64,000 bases of DNA from Parvibaculum sp045863935 (GCF_045863935.1 NZ_BTVP01000016.1:1-64000); one strand, 5' to 3'. Shown: positions 41,876 to 50,490, numbered from the stretch's first letter. Made by a program: numbers and translations. The notes: a model not told the origin generated them from the letters alone.

Positions 41876-42017
41876 TGCAATTGCTCCACCGTTGGAACCG
41901 GGTGGCCGACGATAGACGATTTGCGATAGGCGATTCCACTCATGCCACGAAGCGAGCGTGAATTTGCCGGGCGGCCCACGGACCCAGGCTTGCGCCGGGG
42001 TGACACTTCAATTCTTG

Positions 42018-42074
42018 CCATCCCCCGCCCCAAACCGTCTTCGACGGTTTGACCCTCCCCGAGGGGAGGGTGGA
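42018..42074. repeat. REP-like double stem-loop, copy A
   Basis: CCCCCGCCCC, then hairpin AAACCGTC-TTC-GACGGTTT (42032-42050), then palindrome CCCTCCCC-GA-GGGGAGGG (42053-42070). Same ends as copies at 44345 and 44489. Intergenic, between convergent-type ends of a DUF1801 gene start and the diiron gene terminator. Confidence 0.7.
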
Positions 42075-42105
42075 TCACAGGGGAAGTCAGAGCCATTGAA
42101 CAAAC

Positions 42106-42144
42106 GAAAAAGGGCGGCAACTGGAGTTGCCGCCCTCGGTTTTT
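42106..42144. terminator. terminator of the diiron protein gene
   Basis: Stem AGGGCGGCAA / TTGCCGCCCT (42111-42136) flanked by AAAAA and TTTTT. On the minus strand it lies 16 nt past the stop of the diiron gene. Confidence 0.85.
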
Positions 42145-42159
42145 CAGTGCGACGTGGTG

Positions 42160-43296
42160 TTACTCGGCGGCCGACATGCGGTCGAGGGAGTAGGCGGCGC
42201 CGCCCTGGCCATTCAGCTGGCGCAGATACTTGATGCCTTCTTCGGCGATGTCGTCGCCGATCATGCGGTCGCCTTCGCCATAGAGTTCCTTCATGTCGAT
42301 GAAGGCGGCGTAGTTCATGGCGGTGCGGTCGGTGATGATGCCGGCTTTCAGCAGCGTCTTGATCAGCACGCGGAAGATATTCGACGTCTCCTGCATGCTC
42401 TCGCGGATATTGGTATCGGTCATGGCTTCCATGAAGGCGCCCTGGACCCACTGCCAGTCGAGGCCGACGGCGGCATAGATGTGCTTCTTCTGCTCGGGGC
42501 TGCCGAGGTTGAAGAGGAGCACCTGGAAGACCTCCCAGGCCCAATCCTCGATCGCGTTGCGCTGTTCCTCGTTGAGGTTCGGGATGGTGCGGTCGGCCCA
42601 GATCTTGCCGAATTTGTGATGGAAGGCTTCATCCGTCATGGTGAGCTGCATCAGCTTCACCATGAGGGGATCGCGGCCCCACTTGTAGAAGGACGCGAAG
42701 GCGCCCATCGCAAGACCTTCGACCAGCATCTGCATGCCGACGAGCTTCTTCCAGACGAGCGGCGTGTTGACGAGTTCGGTGAGAACGTCGCCAAGCGCCG
42801 GGCCGACGGGAACGGGCTTGCCCCAGCGCGCCTTGATGTAGTTGGAGAAGCCCGCGACGTGGCGTGCTTCCTCGCGCGTCTGGTTGGCGGCATATTCCTG
42901 CGCGCCCGGATCCTTGAGGATGTGGCAGAGGCTCGCCGACAGCGCGAGAGCGCCCGCCTCGCCATGGAGGATGGAGGAGAGCCCCCACTGCACGTCCATG
43001 TTCACGAGCTTGATCTTCTGCTTCTCGTCGAGCTTGTCCTTCACCGCCGTCTTCAGGTCGGTGTTCTGCTCGGGGTCGATCAGATATTCGTTTTCCATGT
43101 CGAAGGGCGTGGAGAAGTCGACATACTTCTTGTCCTGCGGGTCCCAGAAATGGTCATGGGTCGCGGAGATGATCTTGTCGAAGGCGGTGGAGCGCTTGCC
43201 GTAGCGGTCCACTTCCATCATTGCGGGGAAATCGTCCGGCGCCACGGCCTCATAGGCCGCATCGACGGTGATGTTGGTCGTGATTTTGCTGGTCAT
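42160..43296 (-). CDS. ferritin-like diiron carboxylate protein
   Basis: 378 residues, mostly helical. A full diiron motif set is visible: Glu in ILHGEAGALALS, EEARH in NQTREEARHVAGF, Glu in MLVEGLAMGAFASF, and DEAFHH in MTDEAFHHKFG. That is the E-ExxH-E-D/ExxH pattern of ferritin-like oxygenases and desaturases. Length and order suggest an AurF- or desaturase-related oxygenase rather than storage ferritin; substrate unknown. Standalone, with its own terminator; divergent from an alpha/beta hydrolase. Confidence 0.8.
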   Translation of the reverse strand: MTSKITTNITVDAAYEAVAPDDFPAMMEVDRYGKRSTAFDKIISATHDHFWDPQDKKYVDFSTPFDMENEYLIDPEQNTDLKTAVKDKLDEKQKIKLVNMDVQWGLSSILHGEAGALALSASLCHILKDPGAQEYAANQTREEARHVAGFSNYIKARWGKPVPVGPALGDVLTELVNTPLVWKKLVGMQMLVEGLAMGAFASFYKWGRDPLMVKLMQLTMTDEAFHHKFGKIWADRTIPNLNEEQRNAIEDWAWEVFQVLLFNLGSPEQKKHIYAAVGLDWQWVQGAFMEAMTDTNIRESMQETSNIFRVLIKTLLKAGIITDRTAMNYAAFIDMKELYGEGDRMIGDDIAEEGIKYLRQLNGQGGAAYSLDRMSAAE

Positions 43297-43387
43297 GGTT
43301 CCTCCTGCCTCGATGGGATGCAGAAAGGCACTGGCCTCCGGCTCCCGGTTCCTTGAATATCAATATATATCCGAGGGTTAATGGATG

Positions 43388-43420
43388 CAAGAAATAATGA
43401 CGCCTTCGTCATTTTTCTTG
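43388..43420. other. 14-bp stem-loop in divergent promoter region
   Basis: CAAGAAA-t-AATGACG, loop CCTT, CGTCATT-TTTCTTG: 14 paired bases with one bulge, between the divergent diiron gene and alpha/beta hydrolase gene. No T run. Could be an operator or a 5' leader structure of the hydrolase (start 51 nt later). Confidence 0.5.
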
Positions 43421-43470
43421 GCAAGCTGAGACAAAAAGGGCGGAATTCCGCGGCTATGAAAGGGTAGAGG

Positions 43471-44283
43471 ATGAACAGGGGCAAGGTCGATACGGCACAC
43501 GGGACGCTCGCCTATATGGAGAGCGGCGGCCAGGGCCCGGCGGTGCTTTTCATTCACGGCAATTCCTCCTGCAAGGAAATGTTCGGCCGGCAGTTCGCCG
43601 CGCCTATGGCCGAGCGCTACCGCTTCATCGGTTTCGACCTGCCGGGCCATGGCGAGAGTTCCAACGCGCCGGTGCTCGAGAGGACCTATTCGATCAACGG
43701 GTTTGCCAGTGCCGCGATGGCGCTGCTCGATGCGCTGGGCGTGGAGAAGGCGGCGGTGATGGGCTGGTCGCTCGGCGGCCATGCGGCGCTCGAAATGATG
43801 GCGCGCTGGAAGGGCACGGTCGCGACCTGGATCACGGGGACGCCGCCGGCGGGCGGCGCCGACATGGCCGAGGCCTTTCTGCCTTCCGACAAGATGGGGC
43901 TCACCTTTCAGAGGACGTTCACCGAGGAGGACGCGCGCACGCAGCTGCAGGGCGGGCTCGGCGAGGGCGTGGCGATGGAGCCGTGGATGCTCACTGCGTC
44001 GCTGCGCGCGGACGGCCGCTTCCGGCCGCTGATGCTGCAATCGGCGATCGAGGGACGCGACCTCGACGGACGCAAGATCGCGGAGACGGCGGCGCAGCCG
44101 CTCGCCGTGGTGACGGGCGGGGCGGAGCCTTATGTGAACAACGCGTTCCTCGAAAAAGTCACCTATCGCAATCTCTGGGACGGCAAGGTGCATGTGCTTG
44201 ACGGGCTCGGCCATGCGCCGTTCTGGCAGGCACCGGAGGTGTTCAACCCGCTGTTCGAGCGGTTTCTGGACGAGGTGTGCTGA
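43471..44283 (+). CDS. alpha/beta hydrolase
   Basis: 270 residues. Oxyanion motif VLFIHGNSSCKEMF, nucleophile elbow GWSLGGHAA, and C-terminal His in DGLGHAPFWQAP. Acid residue probably the Asp/Glu of GGAEPYV. Soluble, no signal peptide. Start ATG after GGTAGAGG. Reaction not predictable. Confidence 0.93.
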   Translation: MNRGKVDTAHGTLAYMESGGQGPAVLFIHGNSSCKEMFGRQFAAPMAERYRFIGFDLPGHGESSNAPVLERTYSINGFASAAMALLDALGVEKAAVMGWSLGGHAALEMMARWKGTVATWITGTPPAGGADMAEAFLPSDKMGLTFQRTFTEEDARTQLQGGLGEGVAMEPWMLTASLRADGRFRPLMLQSAIEGRDLDGRKIAETAAQPLAVVTGGAEPYVNNAFLEKVTYRNLWDGKVHVLDGLGHAPFWQAPEVFNPLFERFLDEVC

Positions 44284-44344
44284 GGGAGAGTTTCCTGTCG
44301 CCGCGGGTGCAAGACGCTCGCATGCGATCCTCTTGCCTTGCGTC

Positions 44345-44404
44345 GCCCCCGCCCCGAAATTCGGTGCGCTTCGCTTCCGAATTTCGACCCTCCCCGAGGG
44401 GAGG
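44345..44404. repeat. REP-like double stem-loop, copy B
   Basis: CCCCCGCCCC, hairpin CGAAATTCGG...CCGAATTTCG (44355-44386), then CCCTCCCCGAGGGGAGG (44388-44404). Same architecture as copy A with a different variable hairpin. Confidence 0.7.
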
Positions 44405-44488
44405 ATGGGCGGTTGATGTTATGCTGCGTGGCATCTTCCGAACACGATCGAAACGCTCGCACGAGACAGAGAACACGGTCTTCTTCCT

Positions 44489-44510
44489 ACCCTCCCCTCG
44501 GGGCGGGGGC
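44489..44510. repeat. REP-like element, copy C, inverted and lacking the variable hairpin
   Basis: ACCCTCCCCTCGGGGCGGGGGC: the shared ends of copies A and B joined directly, in opposite orientation. Confidence 0.55.
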
Positions 44511-44528
44511 AGGATGGAGAGATGTGTC

Positions 44529-45035
44529 TCAACCGCGCTTTGCGTCGAGGCTGCGCTTCGGCGAGGGGCCGCGATAGCCGGGCTTCTCGACGAAGTGGAT
44601 CGGCTTCGAGACCGCGGCCACGATCGCCTCGTAGAGCATTTCGGCGGAAAGCGGCTTGGCGAGATAGTCGGTCACGCCCTGATCGCGCGCATGGGTGACT
44701 TCCGCGCGGCCGACATGGCCCGAGATCATGAGGATCGGCACGTCCGGATTGGCGCCGTCGCCGCTGGCGCTGGCGCGGATGGCCCGTGTCATCTCGTAGC
44801 CGTCCATGGGCGTCATGGCGCCGTCGGTCACGATGATGTCCGGGCGCTCGGCCGCGAAGGCGGCAAGTCCCTTCCCGCCGTCGCGCGCGACGACGATGCG
44901 CGTGACGCCCATCGTTTCGAGAAGCGCGACGAGAAGACGCCGCATCTCGGCGCTGTCTTCGACGACGAGCACTTTCAGTCTGCGGAAAAAATCCTCGTCG
45001 GCGCCCGTTGAGGGGCCGGGCGGTGCAGCACTCAT
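44529..45035 (-). CDS. single-domain response regulator (receiver) 1
   Basis: 168 residues. Receiver with acidic pocket VVEDSAEMRR, phospho-Asp in DIIVTDGAMTPMDGYEM, Thr/Ser in ILMISGHV and Lys in DYLAKPLSAE. No output domain; C-terminal tail contains PGYRGPSPKR, echoed in the other receiver of this module as PTYRGPDRRRR. Its ATG overlaps the upstream Hpt gene stop. Confidence 0.92.
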   Translation of the reverse strand: MSAAPPGPSTGADEDFFRRLKVLVVEDSAEMRRLLVALLETMGVTRIVVARDGGKGLAAFAAERPDIIVTDGAMTPMDGYEMTRAIRASASGDGANPDVPILMISGHVGRAEVTHARDQGVTDYLAKPLSAEMLYEAIVAAVSKPIHFVEKPGYRGPSPKRSLDAKRG

Positions 45036-45571
45036 CCCGCGTTTCTCTGGCGCCGCGCCGCGCTGATCAACCGCTCAAGCGCATTCAGCGTTTCCATGGT
45101 GACGGTCGGATCGGTGCGGGGATTTTCGAGCGCGTCGCGAATGGCATCGACATGGAAGGTGACAACGGTGTCGTCGTTCCAGTCCTCGGCTCGCGAATTC
45201 TCGACATAGCGGCAGAGCGAGTCGGCAAACTGACCGACGATGGCATGGCCGAAGGTGCCGGCGAGGCCGCGCATGTCGTGCGCCAGCGCGTAGAGACGGC
45301 TGCGGGCTTCCGCGTCGCCCTTGCAGGCGGGCTCCACGAGAATCTGGAGCATGGCGACCTGCGACTGCAACGACTCGGCATATTTCGTTTCGAGATCGCG
45401 GATCGTCGTCTGCATCTGCTCGAGGACGCGCGGATCGAGACGCATCGGCGCGACATAGTCGGCACCGAGCTTTCGCTCGGCGATCGACGGCACGCGGACA
45501 AAGCGGACCTCGGCAGGCGTTTCGGTTGCGTCCTTGCCGGCGAGCCTCGAGGGGGATCTGCGTTCCTGCAT
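45032..45571 (-). CDS. Hpt-domain phosphotransfer protein
   Basis: 179 residues. C-terminal half is a helical Hpt-like bundle with the likely phospho-His in LYALAHDMRGLAGTFGHAIVG (His-Asp-Met-Arg-Gly). The N-terminal 50 residues are basic and look unstructured. It sits between two receiver genes, forming receiver-Hpt-receiver with no histidine kinase nearby. Function inferred from this arrangement. Confidence 0.82.
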   Translation of the reverse strand: MQERRSPSRLAGKDATETPAEVRFVRVPSIAERKLGADYVAPMRLDPRVLEQMQTTIRDLETKYAESLQSQVAMLQILVEPACKGDAEARSRLYALAHDMRGLAGTFGHAIVGQFADSLCRYVENSRAEDWNDDTVVTFHVDAIRDALENPRTDPTVTMETLNALERLISAARRQRNAG

Positions 45572-45582
45572 GACGGCTTTCC

Positions 45583-46080
45583 TCAGATCAGCGCGACCGT
45601 GTTGCGGCGGTCCTGCCCCTCGAAGGGCCGGTCGCGGCGGCGGCGGTCCGGCCCGCGATAGGTCGGCGCTTCGACGAACTGGCGCGGCCGGTCGATCACC
45701 TGGATCAGGCGTTCGTAGAGGCTGCGCGCGGAAATGGGTTTCGACAGAAATTCGGTGATGCCGATGTCGCGGGCGCGTTCCACCGAGACGATGTCGGTGT
45801 GGCCGGAGACCATGATGATCGGGATCATGCTGAGCGCGCGGCCGCGAATGCTGCGCAGACGGTGTGCGAAGGAGAAGCCGTCCATGGGCATCATCGCGGC
45901 ATCGGTGATGATGAGATCGGGTTCGCTGGTCTGGAGCAGTTCCAGCGCCTCGTCGCCGTCGATGGCGAGATGCACTTCCCTGACGCCGAGCGCCTGGAGC
46001 AACGTCATCAGGAGATGGCGCATATAGGCGCTGTCGTCCACGACGAGAATGCTCATGGCTTCGAAGACCGAACGTGACAT
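45583..46080 (-). CDS. single-domain response regulator (receiver) 2
   Basis: 165 residues. MSILVVDDSAYMRHLLMTLL, phospho-Asp in DLIITDAAMMPMDGFSF, IIMVSGHTD, and Lys in TEFLSKPISARSLYERL. Tail PTYRGPDRRRRDRP is basic and matches the first receiver's tail. Start at 46080 has GGGGG upstream; Met at 46056 is the alternative. Probably first gene of the three-gene module. Confidence 0.9.
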   Translation of the reverse strand: MSRSVFEAMSILVVDDSAYMRHLLMTLLQALGVREVHLAIDGDEALELLQTSEPDLIITDAAMMPMDGFSFAHRLRSIRGRALSMIPIIMVSGHTDIVSVERARDIGITEFLSKPISARSLYERLIQVIDRPRQFVEAPTYRGPDRRRRDRPFEGQDRRNTVALI

Positions 46081-46296
46081 GTAACCCCCAACGACTTTCG
46101 ACGGAAGCGGGAGCCTTGCCCCACGCCCGCTCAACCGTGCCGGACAGCGAAGGGTTCCCCCGCGCCTCACGGTGTGCATCAACCTTAATGGCGAGGTCTT
46201 AACAAAAGGGAACCACGAAACGCGCGGGAAACCACCCCGGAAGCCGCAATGCTCCGGGGGCAGAGTATTGAGGGATGGTTAAACGGGCGCCGGTTT

Positions 46297-47178
46297 CTAG
46301 GCGCGTGCGGAGACGAGCCAGACGGCGCCGTCGAGCGCGATTTCGCCGTTCGTCTCGTGTTTCACGAGGGCCTCGCGGACGGCTTCCGTCACGCGTGTGC
46401 GGATGTTGTCCGGCTGGTCCACGAGGGCGCGCGAGAGCGGGCCGATGTCGAGCGTCTGTTCAAGCGCCTCGGCGAGGGGGTCCGCCCCGCGGCCGAGCGA
46501 GAGCGAGGCGTCGAAGGGTTCGATCTCGATGCCCGTGTAGCCGGCGTCCTTGAGAATGCCGCTGAAACGGTCGCGGTCGGCAAGCGCGAAGGGGCCGGGC
46601 GCGCCGGGGACGGGCGGCTCCTGTGGCGGGAGATGCGGCAGGGCGGCGAAGAGCGGCACCGAGACCCAGCCGTTCTCCTTCATGGGGCGCCAGCAGACGA
46701 AAGCGACGCGGCCCGAGGGAGCGAGCGCCTGGCGCATATGCGCGAAGGCGGCGGCGGGATCGGCAAAGAACATGATGCCGAAGCGAGAGATGAGGAGGTC
46801 GAAGCTCGCGGCGCCGAAATCGTGCGAGGCGGCGTCGGCGAGCATGAATTCCGCCGTGCTGCCGAGCGCGGCGGCGCGGGCTTTCGCGCGGGCGACCATG
46901 GGGCCGGAAATGTCGACGCCGAGGGCGCGGCCGGAGGGGTCCGTCTTCGCGGCGGCTTCGAAGGTGGTGGCGCCGCAGCCGCAGCCGATATCCATGACGC
47001 GGGCGCCGGGCTCGATGGCGGCCAGGCGCAGCACCGCATCGGCGAAGGGCGCGAGCATGGTGTCGAGCCGGTCCTGGTAGCGCGCCCAGCGTTCGCCCGC
47101 GAGGCCGTTCCAGTAGTCGATCTGATCGGCGTTCGGGCCTTCGGCGGCGATGGAGGTGGGGGTGGCGGAGGTGTTCAT
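46297..47178 (-). CDS. class I SAM-dependent methyltransferase
   Basis: 293 residues. SAM motif ARVMDIGCGCGATTFEAA, ALGVDISGPMVARA, and FDLLISRFGIMFFADPAAAF. Starts with IDYWNGLAGERWARYQDRLD, typical of UbiE-like small-molecule methyltransferases. Met at 47178. Substrate unknown. Confidence 0.9.
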   Translation of the reverse strand: MNTSATPTSIAAEGPNADQIDYWNGLAGERWARYQDRLDTMLAPFADAVLRLAAIEPGARVMDIGCGCGATTFEAAAKTDPSGRALGVDISGPMVARAKARAAALGSTAEFMLADAASHDFGAASFDLLISRFGIMFFADPAAAFAHMRQALAPSGRVAFVCWRPMKENGWVSVPLFAALPHLPPQEPPVPGAPGPFALADRDRFSGILKDAGYTGIEIEPFDASLSLGRGADPLAEALEQTLDIGPLSRALVDQPDNIRTRVTEAVREALVKHETNGEIALDGAVWLVSARA

Positions 47179-47230
47179 GGGCGCGCTCCTGCGAAAGGGG
47201 CCCATTTTCTAGCATGAAGCGGGGGCGAGG

Positions 47231-48025
47231 TCAGTCCTGCGAATTCGTGCCACGGTCGAGACGCTCGGCAAGGGCGCGGAGCTTGTCTTCCACGGCTTCC
47301 ATGCCGAGTTCGTATTCGCCTTGCGGGGCGGGGGCAGATGCCTCGTCGGCACCGGTCGGAAGGTGCGTCTCGATGTCGTGGCTGCCGGCAAGTGCGCGCA
47401 GGCGGTCGAGGCGCTCGGAGATGAGCGCGGCGTGATCGGCGAAGAGTTCGCTGACGGCGGCGGCGGTTTCGCGCGCGGCGGCGATTTCGGCGGCGATCGC
47501 TTCGATCTCGCCGTCATCGGCGAAGGCGTCGCGCGGCGGCGAAAGCGAGAGGCCCGCTTCGCCGGTCGTGAGGTTGACGACCTGGACGGCGATGCCGGAG
47601 CGGCCGTCGCCGTCGAGAGGAATGTCGAAACTCGCGATCTTGCCGCCGATGCGGCGGCCGGAGATGAGGTTTATCCGGTTGTGGGAGGCGGAGCCGGCGA
47701 TGGCGTCGATTTCGGCGCGCAGATCGTCGTAGCGCCCGGCGAACAGCGCGCGCAGGCCATGATCGGCGCTCTGGCCCGCATTGTTCACGAGGTCGGCGGC
47801 TTCGCGCAGGCGGTCGGCGATGGCGTCGATGGCGAGGACGGCGGTTTCGATGGTGGAGAGGGCGGTGGCGATCTGGCGGCCGAGTTCGGCGGCACCGAGC
47901 GATCCCGCCGCATTGCCGCGGATGCGCAGCGCGCGCTGCACCGCCTCGGGCGTTGCCGCCGGCGTATCCTCGGCGGGCGGCGGCGCGATGCTGCGCCTGC
48001 CCCGCAAACGGGAGAGAATGCCCAT
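47231..48025 (-). CDS. reduced flagellin-like protein
   Basis: 264 residues. The stretch ATALSTIETAVLAIDAIADRLREAADLVNNAGQS...LRALFAGRYDDLRAEIDAIAGSASHNRINLISG follows the conserved flagellin N-terminal D1 segment, where INLISG corresponds to the INLLDG turn. The usual N-terminal D0 region is replaced by a short basic Pro/Ala segment and the C-terminal flagellin repeat is only weakly echoed (AALISERLDRLRAL). It may be a structural relative acting outside the filament. Met at 48025; a GTG at 48046 is also in frame. Located away from the flagellar block. Confidence 0.65.
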   Translation of the reverse strand: MGILSRLRGRRSIAPPPAEDTPAATPEAVQRALRIRGNAAGSLGAAELGRQIATALSTIETAVLAIDAIADRLREAADLVNNAGQSADHGLRALFAGRYDDLRAEIDAIAGSASHNRINLISGRRIGGKIASFDIPLDGDGRSGIAVQVVNLTTGEAGLSLSPPRDAFADDGEIEAIAAEIAAARETAAAVSELFADHAALISERLDRLRALAGSHDIETHLPTGADEASAPAPQGEYELGMEAVEDKLRALAERLDRGTNSQD

Positions 48026-48159
48026 TGTATTCTGCCCAAGCCCCACTCATTGCCGGCGTCGCGAAGAGACCGGCCCGGGGCCAGACTATCGCGGAGAAAG
48101 TTGACGAGGCCTAAAGGCGGTCCTGCCGGAGCCTTCATCTTCATGGTAGGAATTCGCCC

Positions 48160-48636
48160 ATGGCACATCACCGCGCGCTCATCTGGACCGTTGCAAGGCC
48201 CGTGCTCCGCCTCTACTGGCGGCTCAGGCGGCCGCTGACGGCGGGCGTGCGCGGGCTCGTGTTCGACGAGAGGGGTCATGTGCTCCTCGTCCGGCATACC
48301 TACATTCCGGGCTGGTACCTGCCGGGCGGCGGCGTCGAGCGGGGCGAAACGATGCTGACCTCACTGAAGCGGGAGCTCGAGGAGGAAGTGGGCGTCACGC
48401 TGACCGGCGAGGCGCGGCTCATGGGGCTCTACGCCAATTTCCGCGAGTTCAAGTCCGACCATGTGGCGCTTTATGTGGTGGGGCACGGGGCTTACGAACA
48501 CGCGCCCCGGCGCTCGCCTGAAATCGCCGAGAGCGGCTTCTTTCCGCCGCAGGCCTTGCCCACGGGCATTTCGCCCTCGACGGCGCGGCGGATCGCGGAA
48601 GTGACGGAAGGGCGCGCGCCGGACGAGCTCTGGTAG
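48160..48636 (+). CDS. NUDIX hydrolase
   Basis: 158 residues. NUDIX box GGGVERGETMLTSLKRELEEEVGV (Gx5Ex7REUxEExGU) at about 54-77; upstream RGLVFDERGHVLLVRHTYIPGWYLPGG. Hydrolyses a nucleoside diphosphate linked to another group; substrate not predictable. N-terminal 25 residues are basic/aromatic. Confidence 0.93.
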   Translation: MAHHRALIWTVARPVLRLYWRLRRPLTAGVRGLVFDERGHVLLVRHTYIPGWYLPGGGVERGETMLTSLKRELEEEVGVTLTGEARLMGLYANFREFKSDHVALYVVGHGAYEHAPRRSPEIAESGFFPPQALPTGISPSTARRIAEVTEGRAPDELW

Positions 48637-48729
48637 AAATCGCGGTTTTATTTCCGAAATGCGTCCTGCCACATTTCCGGCCCATCTGCGGTCTTACGTG
48701 AAGGCAGAGAGAAACGGCAGGAGGACGCC

Positions 48730-49098
48730 ATGAGGAAGATATTGTTCGCCGGGACCGCCGTCTTGTTCATCGGGCTCGCGGCCGCACCGGTGCAGGCGCA
48801 GGACGAGGTCGACTGGCAGGTGCTGCCGGCGGAGAAGGAGGCGCTTGTGAAGCTCGACCGGGAGCAGGTGAGGGCGCTCCGGAACTCCGTGCGGCACTGC
48901 GACGATCTCGCGCGCTCGAACCACCGGCAGACGGCCTGCGTGTTCCTCGATCTCGACCGCGTCATGCGCCAGAGCGAGGACGCAGCGCTCAAGGCCTATC
49001 ACTTCGCGCTGCCGCGCGGTCTGCGCTACGACGAGAAACGCAACGAGGGCTTTGCCGCCGAGCGGGTGCTGAAGATGCGCGCGCAGGCGCTCGAATAA
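48730..49098 (+). CDS. exported protein of unknown function
   Basis: 122 residues: signal peptide MRKILFAGTAVLFIGLAAAP, cleavage after AQA near residue 24, then an acidic helical domain with two Cys (VRHCDDLARSNHRQTACVFLDLD) that could form a disulfide. No family recognised. AGGAGG lies just before the ATG. Confidence 0.75.
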   Translation: MRKILFAGTAVLFIGLAAAPVQAQDEVDWQVLPAEKEALVKLDREQVRALRNSVRHCDDLARSNHRQTACVFLDLDRVMRQSEDAALKAYHFALPRGLRYDEKRNEGFAAERVLKMRAQALE

Positions 49099-49137
49099 GG
49101 CCCGGCCGAGCCGGGAGCAGGGACGCTCGCGCGCACC

Positions 49138-49848
49138 TCACTCTTCCGGCGGCAGGTCGACCAGCACGATCTCCGCATCGTCGAGGGCGCGGATCGTGAG
49201 TTTTTCCACGTCGCGGATCGCGGCGCCGGAGCGCTGGGAAATCTCGATGCCGTTCACCTCGACACGGCCCTTTGCGGGGACGAGATAGGCGAGGCGGCCT
49301 TCACCGATGAGATGGGTCACTTCGTTCCCCGCATCCAGCGATGCGCCGAGAACTTCGGCATCCTGCGCGATGAAGAGCGCCTCGGCAGGCGCATCCGCCT
49401 TGCCGCTCGCAAGCGGCACGAGGCGGCCCTTGCGGCCGTCCTTCGGGAAGGAGGCTGTCTCCCAGCGCGGCGTCACGCCCTGGCGGTTCGGCTCGATCCA
49501 TATCTGGAAGATGCGGGCATCGCCGTCCTCGAGGTTCCATTCCTCATGCTGGATGCCGCGGCCCGCCGACATGACCTGAACGTCGCCCGCAACCGTGCGG
49601 CCTTCATTGTTCAGGTGGTCGCGATGCGTGATCGCGCCTTCGCGCACATAGGTGATGATTTCCATGTTGCGATGGGGATGGGGCGGGAAGCCTGTCTTTG
49701 CCTGGATCAGGTCGTCGTTCCAGACGCGCAGCTTGCCCCAGCCCATGCGCGCCGGATCGTGATAACCCGCGAAGGAGAAATGATGCTTCGCGGTGAGCCA
49801 GCCGTGCTCGGCATGGCCGAGGCTGTCGAAATCGCGAATCTCGATCAT
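49138..49848 (-). CDS. pirin family protein (YhhW-like)
   Basis: 236 residues. Pirin metal-binding cupin motif GFPPHPHRNMEIITYV and HRDHLNNEGRTVAGDVQVMSAGRGIQHEEWN, and a C-terminal cupin. Homologues such as YhhW have quercetin-dioxygenase activity in vitro. Encoded just downstream of wrbA, a redox pair often found together. Confidence 0.93.
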   Translation of the reverse strand: MIEIRDFDSLGHAEHGWLTAKHHFSFAGYHDPARMGWGKLRVWNDDLIQAKTGFPPHPHRNMEIITYVREGAITHRDHLNNEGRTVAGDVQVMSAGRGIQHEEWNLEDGDARIFQIWIEPNRQGVTPRWETASFPKDGRKGRLVPLASGKADAPAEALFIAQDAEVLGASLDAGNEVTHLIGEGRLAYLVPAKGRVEVNGIEISQRSGAAIRDVEKLTIRALDDAEIVLVDLPPEE

Positions 49849-49878
49849 GGGGTTTGTCCTTTCGTCCTTGCCCGCTGC

Positions 49879-50490
49879 CTAGACAGAGAGCTTCGCCGCG
49901 ATGGAGGCGACATGCGCGCCCTGCTTGCGGGCGAGGCTCAGTTCCTTATCGCTTGGTTGGCGGCTGCCGTCGCCGCCCGCGAGCGTCGAGGCGCCATAGG
50001 GCGAACCGCCGCGCACTTCCGAGATGTCGAAAAGTTCCGTGCCGACGGCATAGGGCAGGCCGACGATCACCATGCCGTGGTGAAGAAGCGTCGAGTGGAA
50101 GGAGGTGATGGTCGTTTCGTTGCCGCCACCAGTGCCGGTCGAGGTGAAGACGGAGCCGACCTTGCCGGCGAGCGCGCCCTTCGACCAGAGGCCACCCGTC
50201 TGATCGAGGAATATCCGCATCTGGCCCGACATGTTGCCGAAGCGCGTCGGCGTGCCGAAGATCACCGCGTCATAGTCGCCGAGTTCCTGCGGGGATGCGA
50301 CGGGGGCTGCCTGCTCGACCTTCATGCCGGCGTTCTTCATCGCCTCTTCGGGCATGGTTTCGGGCACGCGCTTGAGCGTCACCTCGGTGTTGGTGGCAGA
50401 GGCAGCACCTTCGGCGATGGCTTTCGCCAGGGTTTCGATATGGCCGTAGGAGCTGTGGTAGAGGACCAGGATTTTCGTCTTTTCGCTCAT
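49879..50490 (-). CDS. wrbA: NAD(P)H:quinone oxidoreductase WrbA
   Basis: Flavodoxin-fold enzyme of 203 residues that reduces quinones by two electrons. FMN motif LVLYHSSYGHIETLAKAI, VIFGTPTRFGNMSGQM and TSTGTGGGNETT. Met at 50490 preceded by GGAGGGAAAG. Divergent from a LysR regulator 121 nt away, a classical control layout. Confidence 0.95.
   Translation of the reverse strand: MSEKTKILVLYHSSYGHIETLAKAIAEGAASATNTEVTLKRVPETMPEEAMKNAGMKVEQAAPVASPQELGDYDAVIFGTPTRFGNMSGQMRIFLDQTGGLWSKGALAGKVGSVFTSTGTGGGNETTITSFHSTLLHHGMVIVGLPYAVGTELFDISEVRGGSPYGASTLAGGDGSRQPSDKELSLARKQGAHVASIAAKLSV

Noticed and set aside
46249..47217. 322-codon plus-strand frame antisense to the methyltransferase
   Set aside because: Shadow of a gene with clear SAM motifs.
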